A stretch of DNA of 64,000 nucleotides from Vibrio sp. CB1-14 (GCF_040412085.2 NZ_CP115920.1:1488001-1552000); one strand, 5' to 3'; positions 44,281 through 55,139 are shown, numbered from the stretch's first letter. Notes: a model not told the origin generated them from the sequence alone. Made by a program: numbers and translations.

Positions 44281-45153
44281 ATGAGTATGGAAACCCTCGC
44301 CGACAAACCTGAATTGTTATTAATAGCTCTAGCACCCATTTTTATTCTCATGATGGGACTGGAGTATTGGTTTGGGCAAAGAAGCGACAAACTACCAGCA
44401 TCAGCGCGATACACTGTTAAAGAGTTAGTCTGTAATTTTTCTCTAGCGGGACTACATCAACTGTCTGACTTATTGGCGGGTTTGTTCATCGCTAAGCTTT
44501 ATTTGCTTGTGTTTGGGTGGAAACTATTTGATATAGAAATGTCGCTTACGATGTTCCTGTTACTCATGGTGCTACAAGATTTCTTTTACTACTGGTTTCA
44601 CCGCGCCAGTCATCGAGTGCGTTGGATGTGGGCGGCTCATGTCGTTCATCATAGCTCAGAGAACATGAATTTCAGCACCGCGTTTCGCCAAAGCTTAATG
44701 TATCCGCTGGCTGGCATGTGGTTATTTTGGATGCCCCTCATCATTATTGGCTTCGAACCTAAATGGGTAGTGTTCGTGGTTTTGCTTAACTTGGGGCTTC
44801 AATTCTTTGTACATACCCAGTGGATTCGTAAACTTGGCCCTTTAGAATGGGTGTTTAACACGCCCTCCCATCACCGAGTACATCATGGGGTCAATGCTCA
44901 GTATATCGATAAGAATTATGCTGGCATATTAATTGTTTGGGATCGTATTTTTGGGACGTTTGAACCAGAAGTTGAAGAGGTTCGATATGGTATCAGTAAG
45001 CCGGTGAATAGTTTTAACCCTTTTGTGGTTACGTTTCGTGAGTGGAATGAAATAGTGAGAGCGCTGTCTCGAAGAGACATGAGCTTCAAGCAAAAAATGA
45101 CGATTGTCTTATCGCCACCAACAGACAGAGATGTGGGTAAAATAGTCAAGTAA
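44281..45153 (+). CDS. Sterol desaturase/fatty-acid hydroxylase family protein
   Basis: A 290-residue membrane di-iron enzyme. Its histidine boxes are HRASH, HVVHH and HRVHH, which chelate the iron pair, set among about four membrane spans. The family hydroxylates or desaturates membrane-bound lipids. Start at 44281 or 44287; the second has a better spaced AAAGGATG. The upstream DUF2804 gene is probably in the same operon. Substrate unknown. Confidence 0.87.
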   Translation: MSMETLADKPELLLIALAPIFILMMGLEYWFGQRSDKLPASARYTVKELVCNFSLAGLHQLSDLLAGLFIAKLYLLVFGWKLFDIEMSLTMFLLLMVLQDFFYYWFHRASHRVRWMWAAHVVHHSSENMNFSTAFRQSLMYPLAGMWLFWMPLIIIGFEPKWVVFVVLLNLGLQFFVHTQWIRKLGPLEWVFNTPSHHRVHHGVNAQYIDKNYAGILIVWDRIFGTFEPEVEEVRYGISKPVNSFNPFVVTFREWNEIVRALSRRDMSFKQKMTIVLSPPTDRDVGKIVK

Positions 45154-45263
45154 GGTTTGAATCTCACTATAGAAGTCGGCTCAACGAGGGCACCTTCTAA
45201 CGGTACGAGTTGGCTATAGTGAATTCACATGAAAAGCTTAAAGAATCTGGGGTGAGGAATGCC

Positions 45264-45473
45264 CTAGGTTAACAGGGAAAAGTGACCAATAATCTGTTCA
45301 TGTCGGTCTGTGATCACTCCACATTGGGTAAGTTCACAGTAGCTGAAGTCTATATGTAAGTCTTTGGTTCTCGCTTTACTTAGAAAGTGTCTAAGTAAGA
45401 TATCGCTATTGAGTTGATGTGTTTCGGTTTCCCAAATGTGGTTATCGATGGTGGATTTGAATACTATTTTCAT
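45264..45473 (-). CDS. Small hypothetical protein, 69 aa
   Basis: A 69-residue frame with a well-placed CGGAGA ribosome site just before its ATG (minus strand). The product is soluble, with no known motif (MKIVFKSTIDNHIWETETHQ at the start and CELTQCGVITD later). It lies alone between the hydroxylase gene and the cold-shock gene. The 305 bases on its upstream side, up to 45778, hold its leader and a stem-loop but no further gene. Confidence 0.55.
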   Translation of the reverse strand: MKIVFKSTIDNHIWETETHQLNSDILLRHFLSKARTKDLHIDFSYCELTQCGVITDRHEQIIGHFSLLT

Positions 45474-45733
45474 GAATCTCCGATTTTAAATTTCTGGTAT
45501 GTTTGCTTGCTTCACGATTTTGATAAAACCAGAAGCGCTTTCTGCCGATGGAACGAGACATAATTTGCCTTATTAGTTGGTTTGAATATAGGTGTAGTGC
45601 ACTCAGTGTTATAGATTAACTCAGTGAGCTTGCTTGTTGAAAAATGTGTAGCGAGAACTTAGAGAGGTTGGACTGTGCTAGAAGATTTCGAGAGGCTTGC
45701 AGTACGGGAGCGATTAATTACTGAGCGGTAAGC

Positions 45734-45770
45734 AAACAAGTGGAACAGTCAGCAACCGCTCCACTTGTTT
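45734..45770. terminator. Stem-loop downstream of the cold-shock gene
   Basis: AAACAAGTGGA and TCCACTTGTTT pair across a 15-base loop. T-runs are modest on both strands, so it is probably the terminator of the cold-shock gene on the minus strand. Confidence 0.65.
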
Positions 45771-45778
45771 TTGAACTA

Positions 45779-45991
45779 TTACAGAGCTACAACGTTTGCA
45801 GCTTGCAGGCCTTTTTGGCCTTGTTCTACTTCAAAAGACACTTTTTGGCCTTCTGTAAGTGTTTTGAAGCCTTCAGATGCGATAGCACGGAAGTGAACGA
45901 ATACGTCTGCACCGCCGTCGTCTTGAGATAGGAAGCCAAAACCTTTCTCTTCGTTAAACCATTTTACTACGCCGTTTACTTTGTTAGACAT
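45779..45991 (-). CDS. Cold-shock protein (CspA family)
   Basis: A 70-residue nucleic-acid chaperone. RNP1 (KGFGFLSQ) and RNP2 (VFVHF) are intact. The start at 45991 follows AAGGGAC on the minus strand and gives the standard 70-residue form; an in-frame extension to 46033 is not needed. The long upstream leader (about 240 bases to the ferredoxin gene) is typical of cold-shock mRNAs. Confidence 0.93.
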   Translation of the reverse strand: MSNKVNGVVKWFNEEKGFGFLSQDDGGADVFVHFRAIASEGFKTLTEGQKVSFEVEQGQKGLQAANVVAL

Positions 45992-46227
45992 GATGTGTCC
46001 CTTATTACTTAAAAAATTGATGCAAAATTGCATGAACTGCTGGGTTTAGACTTATTAAATACATCGATGAAGCATAGGGAAACACTGAGGATTACAACAA
46101 TAACGAAGAGATTCTGAGAGTTTTACTTTTACAACTGAAGATTTCACTTAATACCGCTAAACAGCAGAAGGGGCTCAGTATGGGGCTTACTTCACCGGAT
46201 GTAAAGGAATAATTTGTAGTTAAAAGT

Positions 46228-46255
46228 AAAAAGCGGCTCGATTGAGCCGCTTTTA
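46228..46255 (-). terminator. Terminator of the nrd-yfaE transcript
   Basis: AAAAGCGGCTC and GAGCCGCTTTT around four bases. On the minus strand a TTTTTACTTTT stretch follows. It ends the nrdA-nrdB-yfaE transcription unit. Confidence 0.85.
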
Positions 46256-46269
46256 TGAGAGGTGCTGAA

Positions 46270-46545
46270 CTAAGCACGCTTCTTTATTTGATGCGCAATA
46301 TTGTCGAGCTGAATGTCAGTTTTCGCACGACAAATACAAGGCAAAATCTCGTTTGCTTGTGTGTAAGCCATCGCAAACCCTACGTACTCCACTTCGCCAG
46401 AGACCAATGTGCAGCGACAGGCACCGCAGTGACCATCTCGGCAGTTATACTCTGGCTCTAACCCAGCTTGTTCCATTGTCTCTAGGACGGTGTTGGAAGG
46501 GTTAGACTCGATCGTGGTGATAGAGTTTATCTTGATGGTTGGCAT
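46270..46545 (-). CDS. yfaE: 2Fe-2S ferredoxin YfaE
   Basis: A 91-residue plant-type ferredoxin. The cluster ligands are visible in CRDGHCGACRC and a later C of LPCICRA. YfaE maintains and regenerates the diferric-tyrosyl radical of NrdB. It follows nrdB directly on the minus strand, its ATG overlapping the nrdB stop by one base. The arrangement nrdA-nrdB-yfaE is that of E. coli. Confidence 0.93.
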   Translation of the reverse strand: MPTIKINSITTIESNPSNTVLETMEQAGLEPEYNCRDGHCGACRCTLVSGEVEYVGFAMAYTQANEILPCICRAKTDIQLDNIAHQIKKRA

Positions 46546-47678
46546 TAAAGTTCGAAGCCCTCAAAGTCGTCTGCGCTTACTTCGTTGTCGATTTGACCGA
46601 CAAGGTAAGAACTGATTTCTGCTTCTTGCGGTGCAACCTGTACGTTATCAGAAGACAGCCAAGCATTGATCCAAGGAATTGGGTTCGATGTTGCTTCTGG
46701 GTAAGCGGCACCAAGACCAACGGCCTGCATGCGAACGTTGGTGATATATTCAACGTATTGGCATAGGATGTCTTTGTTTAGACCAATCATAGAGCCGTCT
46801 TTGAACAGGTACTCTGCCCACTCTTTCTCTTGCTCTGCCGCTTCTTTGAATAGGTCGAAACAGTCTTGCTTGCATTCTTCAGCGATTTGCATGAATGAGA
46901 AATCGTCTTGACCGTTGCGAAGCAGGTTAATCATGTGCTGAGTGCCAGTTAGGTGCAGCGCTTCATCGCGAGCAATAAGCTTGATGATTTTCGCGTTACC
47001 TTCCATCAGCTCACGCTCTGCAAATGCGAACGAGCAAGCGAAACTCACGTAGAAACGAATCGCTTCTAGTGCGTTCACTGACATCAGGCATAGGTACAGC
47101 TTTTTCTTCAGGTCGTACAAGTTAACTTTAACTTCTTCGCCTTTGATGTTGTGCGTACCTTCACCGAAACGGTGGTAGTCGTTTGTCGCTTGAATCAAGT
47201 CATCGTAGTAATGTGCGATGTCTTTCGCACGCTTTAGGATGTGCTCGTTTTCAACGATATCGTCAAAAACCACACCTGGATCGTTAACGATGTTACGAAT
47301 GATGTGCGTGTATGAACGAGAGTGGATAGTCTCAGAGAACGACCATGTCTCGATCCACGTTTCTAGCTCAGGCAGTGACACAAGCGGTAGCAAAGCGACG
47401 TTAGGGCTACGACCTTGAATCGAGTCTAGAAGCGTTTGGTACTTCAGGTTACTGATGAAGATGTGCTTTTCATGCTCTGGAAGCTTGTTGTAGTCGATGC
47501 GGTCGCTTGAAACGTCCACTTCTTCTGGACGCCAGAAGAAGCTAAGCTGCTTTTCGATCAGCTTTTCAAAAATTTCGAATTTTTGTTGGTCGTAACGCGC
47601 AACGTTGACTGGTTGACCCAGGAACATAGGTTCTTTAAGCGCGTTATTTTTAGTTTGGGTAAAAGTACTGTAAGCCAT
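46545..47678 (-). CDS. nrdB: Ribonucleotide reductase class Ia, beta subunit
   Basis: The 377-residue di-iron/tyrosyl-radical subunit. The iron ligands are seen in the [24 protein letters not shown] and [11 protein letters not shown] segments. I chose the ATG at 47678 ([10 protein letters not shown]), the normal NrdB start; an extension to 47711 is open. Its C-terminal tail, which docks to NrdA, is present ([11 protein letters not shown]). It is 89 bases after nrdA in transcription order. Confidence 0.95.
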   Translation of the reverse strand: MAYSTFTQTKNNALKEPMFLGQPVNVARYDQQKFEIFEKLIEKQLSFFWRPEEVDVSSDRIDYNKLPEHEKHIFISNLKYQTLLDSIQGRSPNVALLPLVSLPELETWIETWSFSETIHSRSYTHIIRNIVNDPGVVFDDIVENEHILKRAKDIAHYYDDLIQATNDYHRFGEGTHNIKGEEVKVNLYDLKKKLYLCLMSVNALEAIRFYVSFACSFAFAERELMEGNAKIIKLIARDEALHLTGTQHMINLLRNGQDDFSFMQIAEECKQDCFDLFKEAAEQEKEWAEYLFKDGSMIGLNKDILCQYVEYITNVRMQAVGLGAAYPEATSNPIPWINAWLSSDNVQVAPQEAEISSYLVGQIDNEVSADDFEGFEL

Positions 47679-47767
47679 GATGCTGCAATCCTTTTTAAGC
47701 CCTTCCCTCACAAGGAAGGGCAGAGAAATCTAATCTTAAATGCTGTATTGAATGTGTGCTTTGCACA

Positions 47768-50056
47768 TTAGATCTTACAGCCACCGCCTGCACAATCGTC
47801 GTCTTGCTCGACCACTGCTGCTTTGTCGTTCTGGTCGTCTTTCGCGCCGTCACGAGTATTATGGTAGTAAAGTGTCTTCACACCAAACTTATACGCAGTT
47901 AGCAGGTCTTGAAGCAGTTTCTTCATTGGCACTTTGCCACTATCGTAGACGCTAGGGTCGTAGTTAGTGTTGGCAGAGATAGCTTGGTCAACAAACTTCT
48001 GCATGATACCGACAAGGTGCAAGTAACCATCGTTACCACCGATGTTCCACAGTAGCTCGTAGTTCTCTTTTAGGTTGGCAAAATCTGGCACAACCTGCTT
48101 CAGGATACCGTCTTTCGACGCTTTCACTGATACGTAACCACGCGGTGGCTCAATACCGTTGGTTGCGTTAGAGATCTGCGAAGAGGTCTCTGAAGGCATT
48201 AGCGCAGTCAGTGTTGAGTTACGTAGACCGAACTCCATGATTTCTGCACGTAGCTCATCCCAATCGTAATGAAGTGCTTCGTCACACACGAGATCAATGT
48301 CTTTCTTGTACGTGTCGATTGGCATCAAGCCTTTCGCGTAGTTTGTCTCGTGGAACGATGGGCAGCGACCTTGCTCTTTTGCAAGCTCGACAGACGCTTT
48401 CAGTAGGTGGTACTGAATCGCTTCGAACGTGCGGTGAGTGAGGTTGTTTGCGGAACCATCCGAGTACTTAACACCATTTTTCGCCAGGTAGTAAGCGTAG
48501 TTAATCACACCAACACCCAGAGTACGGCGGTTCATGGTTGAACGGTATGCCGCTGGTAGTGGGTAGTCTTGGTAATCGAGCAGTGCATCAAGTGCACGAA
48601 CCACTAGGTCAGACAGATCTTTCAGATCGTCAAGCTCGTTAATCGCACCCAAGTTGAATGCAGATAGCGTACATAGCGCAATCTCACCTGATTCGTCTTC
48701 CACGTTTTTCAGTGGCTTAGTTGGCAGTGCAATCTCAAGACATAGGTTAGATTGACGAACTGGTGCAACCTTCGAGTCAAACGGGCTGTGAGTGTTACAG
48801 TGGTCGACGTTTTGGATGTAGATACGACCGGTAGACGCACGCTCTTGCATCAGTAGCGAGAATAGCTCGACCGCTTTCACCGTCTCTTTCTTAATTGACG
48901 GATCGTTCTCGTACTTAACGTATAGACGCTCGAACTCATCTTGGTCTTCGAAGAATGCGTCGTAAAGACCAGGAACGTCTGATGGCGAGAACAGCGTAAT
49001 GTTGCCGCCTTGAACAAGACGTGCGTACATCAGTTTGTTCAACTGAACACCGTAGTCCATGTGACGTACACGGTTCTCTTCAACACCACGGTTGTTCTTA
49101 AGAACCATTAGTGATTGTACTTCGCCGTGCCACATAGGGTAGAACACCGTCGCCGCACCGCCACGCACACCACCTTGAGAACAGCACTTAACCGCTGTTT
49201 GGAAGTATTTGTAGAATGGAATACAGCCAGTGTGGAACGCTTCGCCGCCGCGGATTTCAGAACCCAAAGCACGAATACGACCCGCGTTGATACCGATACC
49301 TGCGCGTTGTGATACGTAGCGTACGATAGAGCTTGCCGTCGCGTTAATAGAATCTAGGCTGTCACCACACTCAATCAGAACACAAGAGCTGAACTGACGA
49401 GTAGGGGTACGTACACCAGACATAATTGGTGTAGGTAGAGAAATTTTAAATGTCGATGTTGCATCATAAAAGCGCTTGATGTAGTCAAGACGCGTCTCTT
49501 TTGGATACTTGCCAAATAGACAAGCCGCAACAAGGATGTATAGGAACTGTGCACTTTCGTAGATTTGACCGCTTACACGGTTCTGTACGAAGTATTTACC
49601 TTCCAGCTGTTTGACCGCAGCGTAAGAGAAGTCGTGATCGCGAGTGTGGTCGATGTAATCGTCCAGCTCTTCAAGCTCAGCTTTAGTGTAGTCTTCAAGC
49701 AGGTGCGCGTCATACTTACCCATTTCAACCATTTTCGACACATGGTCGAACAGCGCTGGTGGCTCATACTGACCGTACGCTTTTTTACGTAGGTGGAAGA
49801 TAGCCAAGCGAGCTGCTAGGTATTGGTAGTCTGGTGCGTCTTCAGAGATAAGGTCTGCTGCAGACTTGATGATAGTTTCATGGATGTCAGACGTTGTAAT
49901 GCCATCGTAAAACTGGATGTGAGCCTTAAGTTCCACCTGCGATACAGAAACGTTGTCTAGGCCTTCGGCAGCCCATGCGATAACGCGGTGGATTTTTTCG
50001 AGATCAATACTTTCTTTGCGGCCATTACGTTTAGTAACGGAAAGTTGCTGGTTCAT
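47768..50056 (-). CDS. nrdA: Ribonucleotide reductase class Ia, alpha subunit
   Basis: The 762-residue catalytic subunit. An N-terminal ATP-cone (about residues 1-95) senses ATP/dATP, the catalytic barrel follows, and the C-terminal redox pair lies in DDDCAGGGCKI (CxxxxC). The family pattern of active-site residues, including NLCLEIALPT and the MPSETSSQISN region, is intact. It heads the operon nrdA-nrdB-yfaE; candidate NrdR and DnaA sites lie upstream of its start. Confidence 0.96.
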   Translation of the reverse strand: MNQQLSVTKRNGRKESIDLEKIHRVIAWAAEGLDNVSVSQVELKAHIQFYDGITTSDIHETIIKSAADLISEDAPDYQYLAARLAIFHLRKKAYGQYEPPALFDHVSKMVEMGKYDAHLLEDYTKAELEELDDYIDHTRDHDFSYAAVKQLEGKYFVQNRVSGQIYESAQFLYILVAACLFGKYPKETRLDYIKRFYDATSTFKISLPTPIMSGVRTPTRQFSSCVLIECGDSLDSINATASSIVRYVSQRAGIGINAGRIRALGSEIRGGEAFHTGCIPFYKYFQTAVKCCSQGGVRGGAATVFYPMWHGEVQSLMVLKNNRGVEENRVRHMDYGVQLNKLMYARLVQGGNITLFSPSDVPGLYDAFFEDQDEFERLYVKYENDPSIKKETVKAVELFSLLMQERASTGRIYIQNVDHCNTHSPFDSKVAPVRQSNLCLEIALPTKPLKNVEDESGEIALCTLSAFNLGAINELDDLKDLSDLVVRALDALLDYQDYPLPAAYRSTMNRRTLGVGVINYAYYLAKNGVKYSDGSANNLTHRTFEAIQYHLLKASVELAKEQGRCPSFHETNYAKGLMPIDTYKKDIDLVCDEALHYDWDELRAEIMEFGLRNSTLTALMPSETSSQISNATNGIEPPRGYVSVKASKDGILKQVVPDFANLKENYELLWNIGGNDGYLHLVGIMQKFVDQAISANTNYDPSVYDSGKVPMKKLLQDLLTAYKFGVKTLYYHNTRDGAKDDQNDKAAVVEQDDDCAGGGCKI

Positions 50057-50164
50057 TCTGAGGTGTTCCCTAACAAAACAATATGAAACCTTGCTTTTAT
50101 GAAATTTTGTTGAGTCTTAGCGAAGGCTTCGTGATCAATGTCACCCTATGAAAATTGGCTTCCA

Positions 50165-50180
50165 ACACAAGATATAGGGG
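50165..50180. promoter_or_regulatory. Candidate NrdR box 1
   Basis: ACACAAGATATAGGGG matches the NrdR palindrome ACACWATATATWGTGT at 13 of 16 positions. It lies about 110 bases upstream of nrdA and 32 bases, centre to centre, from a second, weaker box. NrdR is the global repressor of ribonucleotide reductase genes. Confidence 0.6.
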
Positions 50181-50196
50181 TCATTTGGTTTACGGG

Positions 50197-50212
50197 TTAC
50201 AAGATAGTGCTA
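50197..50212. promoter_or_regulatory. Candidate NrdR box 2
   Basis: TTACAAGATAGTGCTA shares the ACAAGATA core with box 1 and matches the consensus at about 9 of 16 positions. Alone it would be weak; the exact three-helical-turn spacing from box 1 is the main support. Confidence 0.5.
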
Positions 50213-50249
50213 TATAGCGAGATTTTCAAGTTCGGCGATTTGAGGAAAC

Positions 50250-50258
50250 TGTGGATAA
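50250..50258 (-). promoter_or_regulatory. Perfect DnaA box upstream of nrdA
   Basis: TGTGGATAA is the reverse complement of TTATCCACA, the consensus DnaA box. DnaA boxes are also found at the E. coli nrdAB promoter, where they tie nucleotide supply to replication initiation. The rest of this 548-base gap up to 50604 shows only an uncertain short frame on the plus strand. Confidence 0.6.
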
Positions 50259-50604
50259 CTAGGGGAAAGAAAAAAATACGTTAGTAGATACTTACCATGG
50301 AAGTTAGACCCGTATTAGTTGTACAAAAACACGTGCTAGCAGATCGGTTTCGTTTTAAACAATGTGAAAAAAAATTCCTTGATCTTTGGCAAGTTTTGGC
50401 TGTTATTGATGAGGAGATTAAAAGTGCGATTTCAGTACACAAAACCGACGAAAGTGTCTTGTTTTTGTAAACAAATTGTGGCCGCTAGTTAACGTGATTT
50501 GCAGCACTAATTTGGCGTGCAATTTCCGCTCGCCAAATTGGTGCTGGTACTAGATATTGTGTTTGATTAGTTCGTGTCTATGACCAACTAATACACTGCA
50601 GCCT

Positions 50605-51315
50605 TTAGAGAGACTTTTCAGTGTAGACGATGTAGTTAACGTCTACACGTTTACCTAACTTGTAGCTATCCGTTAGCGGATTGTAGGAGAGGCCGGTGAT
50701 GCCTTTTTCAATCAGCTCGGTGGCATCAATCATCTTAATAAGCTCAGAAGGCTTGATGAACTTGTCATGGCTATGAGTGCCGTCTGGAACAATTTTAAGT
50801 AGCTTCTCAGCACCAACAATGGCAAACAAGTAGGATTGTAGGTTGCGGTTAAGCGTAGAGAAGAACACTTGACCACCAGGCTTGACGAGTTTGGCACAAG
50901 AAGCAATAACGGATGCTGGATCTGGAACGTGCTCAAGCATTTCCATACAGGTCACTACGTCGTATTTACCCGCGTTTTCGGCAGCATGCTCTTCAACCGT
51001 GCTTTGAACGTAGACGAGCTTAGTGCCAGTCTCTAGGGCATGTAAACGCGCGACTTCCAGTGGCTCCTTGCCCATATCCAGGCCAGTGACATTAGCACCT
51101 TGCTTGGCCATGCTCTCTGCCAAGATACCGCCACCACAACCCACATCGAGTACGGTTTTGCCGAAAAGGCCATTGGCTTTTTCTAACACATAGTTAAGGC
51201 GCAGTGGGTTGATTTGATGCAGAGGTTTAAACTCGCCCTCTAGGTCCCACCAACGGCTTGCCATCTCTTCAAATTTTCTGATTTCGTCTAGATCGACGTT
51301 TTGTTGCTTATCCAT
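50605..51315 (-). CDS. ubiG: Ubiquinone biosynthesis O-methyltransferase
   Basis: UbiG carries out both O-methylations of the ubiquinone pathway. The 236-residue SAM-dependent methyltransferase has the motif I sequence [16 protein letters not shown] and the motif ending [10 protein letters not shown] prefer the ATG at 51315 to the upstream in-frame TTG at 51324. It is divergent from gyrA, as in many Gammaproteobacteria. The 390-base divergent region holds both promoters; no other gene can be supported there. Confidence 0.95.
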   Translation of the reverse strand: MDKQQNVDLDEIRKFEEMASRWWDLEGEFKPLHQINPLRLNYVLEKANGLFGKTVLDVGCGGGILAESMAKQGANVTGLDMGKEPLEVARLHALETGTKLVYVQSTVEEHAAENAGKYDVVTCMEMLEHVPDPASVIASCAKLVKPGGQVFFSTLNRNLQSYLFAIVGAEKLLKIVPDGTHSHDKFIKPSELIKMIDATELIEKGITGLSYNPLTDSYKLGKRVDVNYIVYTEKSL

Positions 51316-51705
51316 CTGTGCCAATTCTCTGTTCCGACAATTCTGTGTTCCGATTAACTTTAGCTCCGTTCATGCGTAGTTCTGTTCAAACGTAGCTCCG
51401 GCCATTTTTCACACCGGTATGGCGCGGAAGTATACCGCAATTTCAATTGGGAAAACCTACCCAGTGAGCATAATTGGTGCATTTGTGGCTTGCGGCCTAC
51501 TTAGCTCGAACATTTTGAGTGTTTTTTCGCCATTTTTCAGAGCCATAGATTCAAAATGTGCAAATTGTGGACGTTTGAATCACAACCAAGGTCACAACAT
51601 AATAAAAGGGAAGGGAAAGTGATGCCGAACCCACTATTCTTGTGTTATATTTTGTCACCTTATACGTATCAATATACGATCAAAATATAGAGGGATATTG
51701 GCTCT

Positions 51706-54339
51706 ATGAGCGATCTAGCTAAAGAGATCACGCCCGTAAACATAGAAGATGAGCTGAGAGGCTCATATCTCGACTACGCGATGTCAGTTATCGTGGGTCG
51801 TGCTCTTCCAGATGTGCGTGATGGCCTAAAACCAGTACACCGCCGCGTTCTGTTCGCGATGAATGTGCTAGGTAATGATTGGAATAAACCATATAAAAAG
51901 TCTGCCCGTGTTGTCGGCGACGTAATCGGTAAATATCACCCACACGGTGATAGTGCTGTATACGACACTATTGTTCGTATGGCTCAGCCGTTCTCGCTTC
52001 GCTACATGTTGGTAGATGGTCAAGGTAACTTCGGTTCCATTGATGGCGATTCAGCGGCGGCAATGCGTTATACCGAAGTCCGCATGGCTAAAATCGCTCA
52101 TGAGCTATTAGCAGACCTAGACAAAGAAACCGTTGACTATGTTCCTAACTATGATGGAACAGAGCAAATTCCAGCGGTTCTGCCGACTAAGATTCCAAAC
52201 CTACTAGTAAACGGTTCTTCTGGTATCGCAGTAGGTATGGCAACCAACATTCCACCGCATAACCTCAATGAAGTTATCGATGGCTGTTTGGCATACATCA
52301 AGAACGAAGACATCTCGATTGATGAGCTTATGGATTACATCCCGGGCCCAGATTTCCCGACAGCGGCACTGATCAGTGGTCGTAAAGGCATCATCGATGC
52401 TTACAAGACGGGTCGTGGTAAAGTCTACATGCGTTCTAAAGCAGAGATCGAAGAAGACAAGAATGGCAGAGAAACCATCATTGTTACCGAGATCCCTTAT
52501 CAAGTGAACAAGGCTCGCCTAATCGAAAAGATTGCAGAGCTTGTTAAAGATAAGAAAGTAGAAGGCATTAGCGCACTACGTGATGAGTCTGATAAAGACG
52601 GTATGCGCATTGTTATCGAATGTAAGCGTGACGCAGTAGGTGAAGTGGTTCTAAACAACCTGTACTCACAGACTCAGCTACAAACTACGTTCGGCATCAA
52701 CATGGTTGCCCTAAACAATGGTCAGCCACAGCTGTTCAACCTTAAGGACATGCTGAAGTGCTTCGTTGATCACCGCCGTGAAGTTGTGACTCGTCGTACT
52801 ATCTTCGAACTTCGTAAAGCAAGAGACCGTGCTCATATCCTTGAAGCGCTATCCCTAGCCCTTGCGAATATCGATGAAGTTATCGAGTTGATTAAAAACG
52901 CACCAACACCTGCAGAAGCAAAAGTTGGTCTGGTTTCTCGTGGTTGGGAACTAGGTAGCGTAGCATCAATGCTAGAGCGTGCCGGTACTGACGCGGCTCG
53001 CCCAGACTGGCTAGAAGACCAATACGGCATCCGTGATGGTCTGTACTACCTAACTGAGCAACAAGCTCAAGCGATTCTAGAACTTCGCCTACACCGTCTA
53101 ACCGGTCTAGAGCATGAGAAGATCCTAGAAGAGTACAAAGCACTTCTAGAAGAGATTGCAGAATTAATGCACATCCTTTCTAGTACAGAGCGCTTGATGG
53201 AAGTGATCACCGAAGAGCTAGAAGAAGTTCAAGCGACCTACGGTGACGAGCGTCGCAGTGAAATTACGGCTGCCGTTCATGACATTGATATGGAAGAGCT
53301 GATCGCTCGTGAGGACGTAGTAGTAACGCTGTCTCATGAAGGTTACGTAAAGTATCAGTACCTAAGCGACTACGAAGCTCAGCGTCGTGGTGGTAAAGGT
53401 AAGAGTGCGACTAAGATGAAGGAAGAGGATTACATCGAGCGTCTGCTTGTTGCTAACACTCACGACAACATCTTGTGCTTCTCAACTCGCGGTAAGACTT
53501 ACCGTCTGAAAGTATATCAATTGCCACAAGCGAGCCGTACTGCTCGTGGTAAGCCTATCGTTAACATTCTTCCACTAGAAGAAGGTGAGCGTATCACGGC
53601 TATCCTGCCAGTGTCTGAATTCAGCGCTGACAAGTTCATCTTCATGGCGACTGGCGACGGTACAGTGAAGAAGACATCACTAGACCAGTTCTCTAACGTA
53701 CGTGCTAACGGCCTAATCGCTGTGAACCTGCGTGACGATGACTCGCTGATTGGTGTGGATATCACTAACGGCGACAGCGATGTGATGCTGTTCTCGAAGC
53801 AGGGCAAAGTGGTTCGCTTTAGCGAAGACAAAGTCCGTGCAATGGGTCGTACAGCGGCAGGTGTTCGCGGTATGAAGCTAGCTGACGATGACCAAGTTGT
53901 GTCTCTGATTGTTCCTTCAAACGAAGGCGACATTCTAACCGTGACACAAAACGGTTACGGCAAGCGTACTGAGCTTGAAGAGTACCCAACTAAGGGTCGT
54001 GCAACGCAAGGTGTGGTTTCAATCAAAGTCTCTGAGCGAAACGGTCCTGTGGTTGGCGCTGTCCAAGTTGAAGAAGGCGACGAAATGATGATGATCACCG
54101 ATGCAGGTACGCTAGTACGTACTCGCGTTGCAGAGGTGAGCCAAGTCGGTCGTAACACTCAAGGCGTAACACTAATCCGTACGGCTTCTGATGAGTCTGT
54201 AGTGGGTCTACAACGCATCGATGAAGTGGAAGAGCTAGCGGAACTTGAAGGTGAAGAGGGTACCGAAGGCGCGGTAGCAGATGCTGCAGCAACCGATACT
54301 CCTGAAGCACCAGCAGCGGACGACGCTTCTGAAGAGTAA
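51706..54339 (+). CDS. gyrA: DNA gyrase subunit A
   Basis: The 877-residue topoisomerase II subunit. The catalytic Tyr122 (AAAMRYTE) and the quinolone region with Ser83 and Asp87 in [10 protein letters not shown] are the susceptible-type residues. The C-terminal beta-pinwheel repeats include the GyrA box (QRRGGKG). A long acidic tail ends the protein. The start ATG follows AGAGGGA. A terminator lies after the stop codon. Confidence 0.97.
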   Translation: MSDLAKEITPVNIEDELRGSYLDYAMSVIVGRALPDVRDGLKPVHRRVLFAMNVLGNDWNKPYKKSARVVGDVIGKYHPHGDSAVYDTIVRMAQPFSLRYMLVDGQGNFGSIDGDSAAAMRYTEVRMAKIAHELLADLDKETVDYVPNYDGTEQIPAVLPTKIPNLLVNGSSGIAVGMATNIPPHNLNEVIDGCLAYIKNEDISIDELMDYIPGPDFPTAALISGRKGIIDAYKTGRGKVYMRSKAEIEEDKNGRETIIVTEIPYQVNKARLIEKIAELVKDKKVEGISALRDESDKDGMRIVIECKRDAVGEVVLNNLYSQTQLQTTFGINMVALNNGQPQLFNLKDMLKCFVDHRREVVTRRTIFELRKARDRAHILEALSLALANIDEVIELIKNAPTPAEAKVGLVSRGWELGSVASMLERAGTDAARPDWLEDQYGIRDGLYYLTEQQAQAILELRLHRLTGLEHEKILEEYKALLEEIAELMHILSSTERLMEVITEELEEVQATYGDERRSEITAAVHDIDMEELIAREDVVVTLSHEGYVKYQYLSDYEAQRRGGKGKSATKMKEEDYIERLLVANTHDNILCFSTRGKTYRLKVYQLPQASRTARGKPIVNILPLEEGERITAILPVSEFSADKFIFMATGDGTVKKTSLDQFSNVRANGLIAVNLRDDDSLIGVDITNGDSDVMLFSKQGKVVRFSEDKVRAMGRTAAGVRGMKLADDDQVVSLIVPSNEGDILTVTQNGYGKRTELEEYPTKGRATQGVVSIKVSERNGPVVGAVQVEEGDEMMMITDAGTLVRTRVAEVSQVGRNTQGVTLIRTASDESVVGLQRIDEVEELAELEGEEGTEGAVADAAATDTPEAPAADDASEE

Positions 54340-54358
54340 TCAGATACTCGAATGATAG

Positions 54359-54384
54359 AAAACCTGCCTTATGGCAGGTTTTTT
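54359..54384 (+). terminator. Terminator after gyrA
   Basis: AACCTGCC and GGCAGGTT pair across a four-base loop, followed by a T-run. Confidence 0.92.
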
Positions 54385-54555
54385 GATCTAATCACTTCAA
54401 TTAGTTATCTATATCGCTACATGTATTTATGCCAAAGTCTTTCTGAAAACTCGGTTTGATTAGCTTTCTACTCGCGTGTAGAGATGGATGAAAAGCGATG
54501 TGGGAGAGTGCTACAATGCCGCTCATAATAACTCACTAAGAACTAAAGAGATAAC

Positions 54556-55122
54556 ATGACCGAATTTGAAAAGATGCTTGCTGGCGAAGAGTTTGATGGT
54601 GGCTCGGAGAGCATTAATAAAATCCGTCAAAATGCAGCGGATTTACTACAGGCCATCAATCAAAATACTAACGAAGCGCAACGTGGTGAGCTGTTTCAGC
54701 AACTCATGGGGAGTATGGATGGATCTAGCATTATTCGTTCACCTTTTTACTGTGAGTTTGGTAAAACGATTTCGATTGGCAAGAAAACCTTCCTCAACAT
54801 GAATATCACCATACTCGATGGCGCGAAAATCACCATTGGCAACAACGTGTTGATTGGTCCCAATACCCAGTTCTACTGTGCAAGTCACGACTTAAACTAC
54901 TTAAAACGCCGCAGCTGGGCGACACAATGCACCCCCATTGCCGTCGAAGATGATGTGTGGATTGGGGGCAATGTGGTGATAAACCAAGGTGTGACTATTG
55001 GCGCTCGCTCAGTGATTGCAGCGAACTCTGTGGTTAATTCTGATGTACCACCAGACTCGCTTTACGGTGGCACGCCCGCCAAGTTTATTCGAAAGATTCA
55101 CGAAAATGAGCAGGAGAGTTAG
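54556..55122 (+). CDS. Maltose/galactoside O-acetyltransferase-like protein
   Basis: A 188-residue sugar acetyltransferase. The N-terminal Mac domain (FEKMLAGEEFDGG) is followed by left-handed beta-helix repeats (ITIGNNVLIGPN, VWIGGNVVINQGVTIG). The catalytic histidine is expected in CASHD. These trimers acetylate maltose, galactosides or other sugars with acetyl-CoA. AAAGAGAT precedes its ATG. A terminator shared with the opposite chemoreceptor gene follows. Confidence 0.88.
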   Translation: MTEFEKMLAGEEFDGGSESINKIRQNAADLLQAINQNTNEAQRGELFQQLMGSMDGSSIIRSPFYCEFGKTISIGKKTFLNMNITILDGAKITIGNNVLIGPNTQFYCASHDLNYLKRRSWATQCTPIAVEDDVWIGGNVVINQGVTIGARSVIAANSVVNSDVPPDSLYGGTPAKFIRKIHENEQES

Positions 55123-55139
55123 AGTCTTTCTTGTATAGA

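Noticed and set aside
51419..51622. A 67-codon frame between ubiG and gyrA
   Set aside because: It lies in the divergent promoter region, has no ribosome site, and its composition looks non-coding.
51952..51968. Possible quinolone-resistance mutation in gyrA
   Set aside because: The codons give Ser83 and Asp87, the susceptible-type residues.
53517..53933. A 138-codon minus-strand frame inside gyrA
   Set aside because: Antisense shadow of a clearly coding gyrA region.
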